64,000 nt of DNA, taken from NCBI RefSeq assembly GCF_009727055.1, contig NC_052354.1:47378263-47442262 (forward strand), read 5' to 3'. Numbering within the stretch: the first letter of the stretch is position 1; each line of letters starts with the position of its first letter. This DNA comes from Benincasa hispida. Lineage: Eukaryota; Streptophyta; Magnoliopsida; Cucurbitales; Cucurbitaceae. This document shows positions 57,661-64,000 of this stretch, piece after piece. The position numbers and the translations under genes were made by a program. The notes under the pieces were generated by a model. That model was not told the DNA's origin and made no database searches. It saw only the letters and a program-made list of their open reading frames with translations.

Positions 57661-58860
57661 AATTTAGATATATGCTTGTCCTCAAGCATATCTTCTACTA
57701 AGGCAATCATGCTCCATTCTTATCCTATATTTTTGTGACGATTGGTTGCTCCGAATGTTACACTTAAGCACATTCCCCAACATTGCACTTTCCTTCTATC
57801 CTTGCTAATTCTTAGCAAGCCTTACTTTATGCTTTTATGTAACAAAATTCTGCTCAAAGAAACTTTTCAAGTTTTCAAAATAGAATGTTTATCCCTTCTT
57901 TATCAAAACAACTTGATGTAACTATATGCTGTGAGCAAAACTGTGCGTCATTTATTCACTTAGAGACATTTGGTCATGGTTACACTCTTCGTTTTGGCTT
58001 GTCCCCACGGGTGTCATGCGAACATCCAATTACAGTAGTGTGTCAATTCTAACTTTAACTCATGATAATCGGAGGAGCTGTCCCTTGCCTTCTTTTTCCC
58101 TTTTTGGCTTATACTACGTTGTTCTTGGAAATCCACCTTCGTTTTGGCTTGCTCCTACGGGTGTCATACGAACATCCAACTACGAGTAGGCTCTTTTCAC
58201 AACTAAACTCTTATCAGGTTGGGAATAGTTTTGAAATTTTCCCCTGCGCTGACATTGGAGTTTTGCATAAAAAATTATTTTTTTGTTTTTTTTGTTTTCT
58301 TTTTTCAAATGAAATTAGACGCATTTTTTGAAATACTGCATACTTCTGAGTTCATCTGCTCAGACCATCCCCACCCTCAAATTTGAAGATGAGCAAGGTC
58401 CTCATTGCATTGTTTGGATAGACTAGACAAACATTTAGAAGAAAATTCCAAAAAGAAGGTTTGACCAGGACTTTGAAAGATAAAAGGTAAAGTACTGCTA
58501 AACTAAGAGTTAACTAAGTGTTAGTTAGAATTTACTAAGTACAGGAAATGTTTCTAAGTGTAACATATAATACGTCATAGCAATGCAATGAAGATCGTAA
58601 AAATACAAGAGTAAAAATATAGCAAAGATTAACAAAGGGAGATAAAGAAAGAGGCACAGGCAAAAAGTAGAGTGAATTATGTACTTTGATTGTATTGACT
58701 ATTAACAAAATATGCGAATATATTACAAATGGTCGCAATACAAAATTTTCTCATGCCTGTACAAGAGTCAAAGAATTTAGTTAACTTACAAAATAATAAG
58801 AGAATTGAATACAATTAAAGAATGGCCGCATTAAAACTTAAAATTGAAGAAAGAATAAAA
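57661..58860 (-). mobile_element. Gypsy/LARD-like interior, 3' non-coding part
   Basis: Homologous to 54,184-54,780: CTTGTCCTCAAGCAT near 57,678 and two CTTCGTTTTGGCTTG.CC.ACGGGTGTCAT blocks (about 57,988 and 58,139). The rest is AT-rich, with no protein motif seen. Confidence 0.6.
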
Positions 58861-60620
58861 ACTAAGGTTAAGAAGTAGGGGGATCTGGTGGATATTGAGG
58901 CGGTGCAATAGAGCCATCGTAAAGAATAAAGGGTTGCCTTAGATGTGGAGGCACCATTATACCATGCAGATAGGCGATGAGAAAGTTGAAGTATTCTTGA
59001 TTGCACTCTGCTATCTGCCGCTAGTATTGGAAGATCCCGTGCATACTGCGCTGGATATTGATGAGTGCTTCCCTTGAAGTTGCAGCACTGTGTTGAATCT
59101 CATCAATGCGCTCCATTGCTACCTCAAATCGATGGTTGAAGAAGAGATGCTGCTAAGAGACAAGTTCTTGCTATTGGGCGAAGAGGCTTCTCATTCAGCT
59201 AGCTCAGCAACCAAGGAGGTGGATGATGGTTGTGCCTCTGTGTTCACCAGCACCATTTTGAGGTTGGGTCAGATGTGCCTTCACCCAAAACATGTGGGTC
59301 ATCAACTGCGGCGGTGGGGTAGTGGGGTGTGGTGAAGAAGTTGTTGGTGAAGGTGGGGCTGCTGGTTGAATAGGAGAGTTGGGGTAATAGAGGAAGATTG
59401 ACAATAGGTTCATGAAGAAGGGAGGAATTTGCGTTAGCGGGCTTTGAGGGTTTGGAGATCTGATGACTAAGAGAAGAGGGTTTAAGGCTCAAGATCATGC
59501 ACTGGTGACTCACGCACCCTCTCTTTTCCCTTATCTTCTCTTCTTTTTTCTTTTGGTCTGGGCTCTTGCAGCGCATTCAAATCAATCGCAAGTCTCTTTG
59601 CTGGCAGTTCCGGGCAATGAGGGGAATCTTTAGGAGACATCCTGTAAATTTTGATGTTGATGAGGCCGTGGACTTCGGGCATGGGCTCCTCATCAATGCA
59701 TACACCCGCACTTAGGCATAAAGTTTGAGACGATCCATGGAAAGAAGTACTGCCCCCATATATGCCCAACTAGTGCTCTGATCTGCCGTGCGATCAACCT
59801 TCCCACATCAATAGGAATGCGCGTACAATACAATATGTGGCCATCACCGATCCCTTAATACCGTTTTGTCATGCGTTGTTGGGATGAGCCGTTTCTTGAC
59901 AAATAAACCCAGAGCCTTTCGTCTGTAGCAAAGACTTAGACTCCAGAGTGCGAATGCCTTTAGGAGATTGTCCATTTTGTACCTGGTTGCTCTAGTACCT
60001 TCAGCGCGTCTCTCATCAGTTCTTCTGTAGGATCATCAATGATATTGTTCCTTGGTGCATTAGAGTTATCCCCTCATCTGATAAAGTTCATTGATGTCCT
60101 TTCGCGCTGAAGTGTACTGTCTCTTCTTTGAATTCACTGCATCCCTATTCCCGTGTAGACGCCCGCATAGAAGTCCCACTATAACCTGAGGCACAATAAT
60201 GGATGGGCACTGACAGAAAGTGTCCCACCCATGCTCCACAATGACACTTGTGATGAGATCAGGTAGTGGGGTCTGCGCAGGGTAGAAACCCACTCTCGAT
60301 CAGCATATCATCATTCTCCTTTCTCTTAATGATCGTTCTTGGCCGAATGCAGCTTGCTGTCTCTACTACGTCTTTGTCTTTTGCTTCCGTAAGGCGGCGG
60401 CTGCTTGCCTTAGTCTCTTTTCCCTGCTCCTTGCGCTGTTCCTTCTTTCTTGCTTCAGTGAGTTCTTTGCCCTACTTATACAAGCGCTTTTTGCTACGAT
60501 CGCGCTCTTCCTCTTCTTCTTCTGCACACAATCTTTCCTCTTCTTCCTTCTTTCTCCTTTCTTCTTCTTCCGCCTCTCTCTCTTCTCTCTCAAACTCTTC
60601 TTCGAACTGCTAAGAGGCCA
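58861..60620 (-). pseudogene. 'Putative plant transposon protein' ORF of LARD/Gypsy element (broken)
   Basis: From 60,620 down: a highly charged Glu/Lys/Arg-rich, probably coiled-coil start (EEERLCAEEEEEERDRSKKR, about 60,560-60,490). Then at 60,293-60,066 GFYPAQTPLPDLITSVIVEHGWDTFCQCPS and YTSARKDINELYQM. Across frameshifts come KKRLIPTTHD (about 59,890), HILYCTRIPIDVGRLIARQIRALVGHIWG (about 59,840-59,760) and FFPW. This order matches the plant-only domain named putative plant transposon protein, found in gag-like ORFs of non-autonomous Tat/Athila-related elements. Its function is unknown to me beyond a presumed particle role. A Pro/Ser/Thr-rich tail lies at 59,410-59,240. Several stops and frame changes. 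Confidence 0.72.
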
Positions 60621-61001
60621 TCAATATGTGCTGACCTCCTCGTGCCCATATCCCTTCCAGTCCGCAAGCTCGTTATTTCTTTCGCATTTTTTCAAATTCT
60701 AATCTTTCTTCTACTATCCCTTCTGCGATGATGAGCTTGCCCGCTCCATCTTTTCTTGCTTCTTTTCTTTTTCTCTCCTCTTTTTCTATGCTACAATAAT
60801 TGTTGAGGATCGAGGTCAGACCTTGTGGCGCATTCTCCCTGTGACGCCGCATTAGGAGGGTTCCATCTATTTCTTCACCTTCGTCTGTCGAACCAATTCC
60901 CCGGCAAGTCCACCGAAGGACACCATGATGACGGGAAATTAGAAGTCAAATTATTCAACTAAAATCCTTTGGACCGGTATCTCATGCATGTTCCTAAGAT
61001 A
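60621..61001 (-). mobile_element. Element M leader and primer-binding region
   Basis: On the minus strand, TGGTGTCCTTCGGTGGACTT (60,925-60,906) followed by GCCGGGGAATTGG resembles an expanded or mutated form of the TGGCGCC..TGCCGGGGA primer site of Athila/Tat-type Gypsy elements. It lies about 75 bp from the LTR edge as I placed it, so either the site has decayed or the LTR edge is nearer to 60,926. Confidence 0.4.
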
Positions 61002-63045
61002 TGCGTTAAATTTTGCGTCGATGGCCATACGTTAGAATGATACTGCGTTAACGTATGTATGCGATGACCATGCATCCTGTCACAAGTTTTCTTGCGTTCA
61101 CACCAAGTATAATGCGAACGTAAGTTTCTCGAGTGATCCGAGGTTGAACACGGGGACTTGTAGCAAAATGAATGAGGTGATGTGCGTACGGCAGTTTAAA
61201 AGAATTGAAGGGAGGTTACTAAGTTAACCCTACTCCTACTCCTATCTAACAGACAACGCAATGAGAATATGCATGAAGATAGAGACCCGACAACTCTTAA
61301 CATGAAATAAATGAATGGGAAAGTAGATAAAGTGTGGAGATGATTTCATTGCAACCCTTAAGAGTGATGCAAGGGCAACCTCAATCAATGCAAGCCATGC
61401 GATCATGTAACACGCATACAATAGTAAACCACCTCTCGGTGCGAATGCTACGGCTTCTAATACTAGAACGCATACGATATATGCGATAAGTCTACAGGGC
61501 CTACACATAAGCCTCTATTCCTATTTATGCGATGACAAAATGACATCCACAAAAATATGCGACCACATAATATCATACCTATCTCTAGGATGCATGCGAT
61601 GCAGTGTTGACAAACAGAGCTTATCTCTAAGTCTCTATCTCTTGCTTATGCCAATCTAATCTTGCTCTCTCGAGTCTAGATTCTAACCTAGCTCTCCCAA
61701 GTCATTAGGTTCTTTCTTTAGACTCTTTCTTGAGTAGCTCTAAAGGGGTGTTGGGCACAATATAAAACAAGACAAACGCATGAACTTGGTTGACGCAAGA
61801 TTTTTCCTATCGTTAGTGACCACTGCATACATTGCTTAATGCGACCAACCACTTACCCTCCTGGGTCGTTGGTTGTTGCTGACTTTACTCATAGAAAGTA
61901 ATGCGTTAGCCTATGACAGGCGTTGCCGCGGCTTCACACTAAGCAAATAAGGCTACACATTCTCGCAACACATACCTCTCGGTGGGTTGCTACATGCTTC
62001 ATATCCCTAATCCACATGATTAAGTATGTGATACCCAAACAATCCCACTAAGTGTTGCAAGAAAGTAAAGATGCTAAGTAAAGAAGATGGAGATGGAGTC
62101 GAAGGAAACAGAGAAATGTATTGGAAAAAAATTGTATTAATTCCTTAATCACAAAATGTCATACAATACAATATAAGAAAAGAAAGGAAAATGAAATGAC
62201 CGGTTGGAAGCAAAGACTTGCTTCTAGTGGATGTGCGTCAAGGGTGCCGGTGGTGCCATAGATGGGCGGAGGAGGTGACTCTCTCGAGATCTAGCTCCGG
62301 TCGAAGGTTCCGGTCGTCACTCGGAATGGATGAAGGAGGTGAAGAACTCTCAAGTGTCTTCTCACGCATTTTGTCTGGATCATGGGGAGAATCCCTGGAT
62401 AACTTGAATTTCTGCTCATCGGCTTCTATTTATAGAGCTTGGGTCACCGACAACATTAATGAACTGCTCTAAGTCTGACATTCGGCGCGTTAGTCCTTTC
62501 TGAACCTCTGCCACTAACGGCATGGTAGGTGAAATGTCAAAATCATCTTTTGATTTTCTCAAGGTAGATGCATTGATGCGTTCATTCTACCAACCTTGCG
62601 TTGATCCCATTAATATGCGTTATCGCGTAGCCACAATCATTCAATAACCGCATTCGTTTAATACCGCAACTCTACACGATGATGCAATCACTTGACGAGT
62701 GCAACACCCATGCGATGGACGCATACATCCATGCGTTGATCAATACGTTCAAATTTGCGATGCGTTGATCAATACATTCAACTTTGCGATGGAGTGTTTC
62801 TCCGCATGCAGTCGTCTATGCGGTGGTCCTGTTTTCGTGTTTGCGTCTACTTTCTGTATTAGCTACAAAAATAGAACATTGAACGCATAATGACGCATAA
62901 TAATGGGTTAGCCGAGATTCATCATGCTGATCGACACAAACTCATTTTCTCATGAATTCCTAGCACAATTGCCGCATAATCTGCTTAACAAACTTCATAA
63001 TTCTAAGTAAAAGGCCTAAAATGACATGCATTTCTACATGTCATC
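61002..63045 (-). mobile_element. Element M 5' LTR (Gypsy/LARD-like), about 2.0 kb
   Basis: Partner of 52,165-54,180 at roughly nine in ten positions, with shared landmarks CCTACTCCTACTCCTATC, GGCGGAGGAGGTGACTCTC and CCTAAAATGACATGCATTTC. It differs by an extra 30-bp tandem copy of TGCGTTGATCAATACGTTCA-type sequence at 62,731-62,790. After it, sequence changes abruptly to a Copia fragment. Confidence 0.85.
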
Positions 63046-63230
63046 GGTGGTCTTCTTCCAAGAAAATTGCATTTGTCGACACAAACACTTTGTTCTTACT
63101 TAAATCATAGAAGTATCTACTCCTCGTTTCTTTAAGATAGCCTACAAAAAGGGAAAATTTCAAACGTGGTTCTATCTTTTTAGGGTTAGTGTTCGTTGCT
63201 ACCGTGATTCGCTTTAGGAGTGTTTTGTAT
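63046..63230 (-). pseudogene. Copia integrase/linker fragment
   Basis: The minus strand encodes GYLKETRSRYFYDLSKNKVFVSTNAIFLEED (63,150-63,050), the standard Copia block after the integrase core. Element M interrupts it on the left and another LTR-like sequence on the right. Its continuation was not found in the window. Confidence 0.8.
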
Positions 63231-64000
63231 AAAATAAATTGGAAGAATAAGTTTTATGTATAAGTGATGCATTTATGCTTTGATGCATTTAAGTAATTGT
63301 AACACGTTAGGGCGTTAAATATATGCAGTAGAACGCACACAACTTCTAATGACGTTCAAGTTTTTCTAAACCAGACCCAAGTATAAATTTAATTTAGGTT
63401 CCTGGTAAATTCAGAGTCGAACTCAGGGATTCAGTTAACCAAACTCAGACCTTGCATTGTATCTTTGTAGGGGTTTTCCTAAATGAATGTGAGAAATAGG
63501 TTATTTACACTAAATTGTTGAGCCTGTGCAAGAGATGCAAAAGAGTTGAGTAGTTAGTGATGGATCATATGAGAATGGAGTTTAATGTAAGTGGATGCAT
63601 CGGTCTAAGATGAATGTACACAAACCAGGATGTGATGTGGATGAGATGGAGTGATTTGCTTATCTTTTGTTTATGCTTTAGATTTCATTCAACATTTCTC
63701 AATGCGAATAACATACAAAACCTATTGCTAAGATGCATGCGTCTAACACAGAATGCAACAAACACCAGTAAGTCTATCTCTAGTTGTACTAGGCATCTTA
63801 CTTGATGCAGCTTAGTTATTCTTTCGAACAATCTAAGTTAAAGATGCTTTTTACAAATTTGTCAAATTGGCTTAAGCGTTGAAATGAAGTTTGCATAAAG
63901 TATTAATGCATTCAAGATAAACAAGAGACAAACAAGGGCAAAGTGTGATGGATCAAATATATAAATTTTATAAAGAAACACAGAGTCTTTACAAATGCAA
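63231..64000. mobile_element. LTR-like sequence related to elements M/N, runs off the window
   Basis: Has the layout of the M and N LTRs: a GTCGAACTCAGGGATTCAG block near 63,415 like GTCGAACACGGGGACT at 52,292, then ATGCGAATAAC and ATGCATGCGTCTAAC words. No second copy in view. Edges are uncertain. Confidence 0.5.

Noticed and set aside
60266..60613. Plus-strand Ser-rich 115-codon frame
   Set aside because: It is the antisense of the Glu/Lys/Arg-rich coiled region of the element M ORF.

Overview
The window looks like a repeat-dense stretch of plant nuclear DNA, very probably eudicot. It is AT-rich, its single intact gene encodes a plant-specific RR-TZF zinc finger protein, and almost everything else is plant-type LTR retrotransposon, hAT, CACTA, MITE, SINE and LINE sequence. 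The repeat style makes me think of a cucurbit, but that is a guess and no marker here proves it.

Layout. (1) 1-10,340 is a nested Copia pile. A plus-strand Copia element (B) is interrupted in its integrase by an element with long LTRs (A, 1-4,869) and again in its linker by a related long LTR or deletion derivative (5,298-7,898). B then resumes with reverse transcriptase, RNase H, polypurine tract and 3' LTR. (2) 11,138-22,554 holds a CACTA end, several LTRs of the same long-LTR family ('T family', LTRs beginning TGTTGG or similar and carrying a TGATGCC.TAAA block) in both orientations, and a minus-strand Copia remnant split by a 4.3-kb hAT transposon with terminal repeats and a near-perfect 8-bp target duplication. 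(3) 22,555-36,830 is the least repetitive part. It carries the only intact gene, an intronless CCCH tandem zinc finger gene (24,991-26,169, minus) with a compact promoter, surrounded by MITEs, two SINE-like sequences, a fold-back element holding a 1.8-kb solo LTR, a 5'-truncated LINE, and a G-box-rich island (36,360-36,830) with no gene attached. (4) 36,955-42,258 is a complete-ended but mutated minus-strand Copia element (J) with a perfect 5-bp target duplication. (5) 42,259-52,164 contains Copia element K, split by a small hAT MITE, and Copia element L, which has a T-family LTR, primer-binding site, 2.5-kb leader and broken gag-pol. (6) 52,165-63,045 is a large minus-strand, probably non-autonomous Gypsy/LARD-like element (M), with about 2-kb LTRs and a degraded 'putative plant transposon protein' ORF. 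A related LTR (N) and an assembly gap lie inside it.

The repeats do not act together as a pathway. They record successive insertions, and the frames of the interrupted host elements often show where an insert landed. Element L ties the T-family LTR to Copia, because a T-type LTR end is followed directly by an initiator-Met primer-binding site, a leader and Copia gag-pol.

Three assembly problems matter to any reader: a Nextera mate-pair junction sequence sits inside the contig at 15,000-15,037; a single N at 6,271 separates two identical 90-bp blocks; and a 26-N gap at 57,247-57,272 joins two similar LTR copies. I found no convincing new functional system. The most unusual biology is the CTAAACGATCGTTTAG-type motif arrays in T-family LTRs and leaders, and a related 51-bp minisatellite inside the polyprotein linker of element J.
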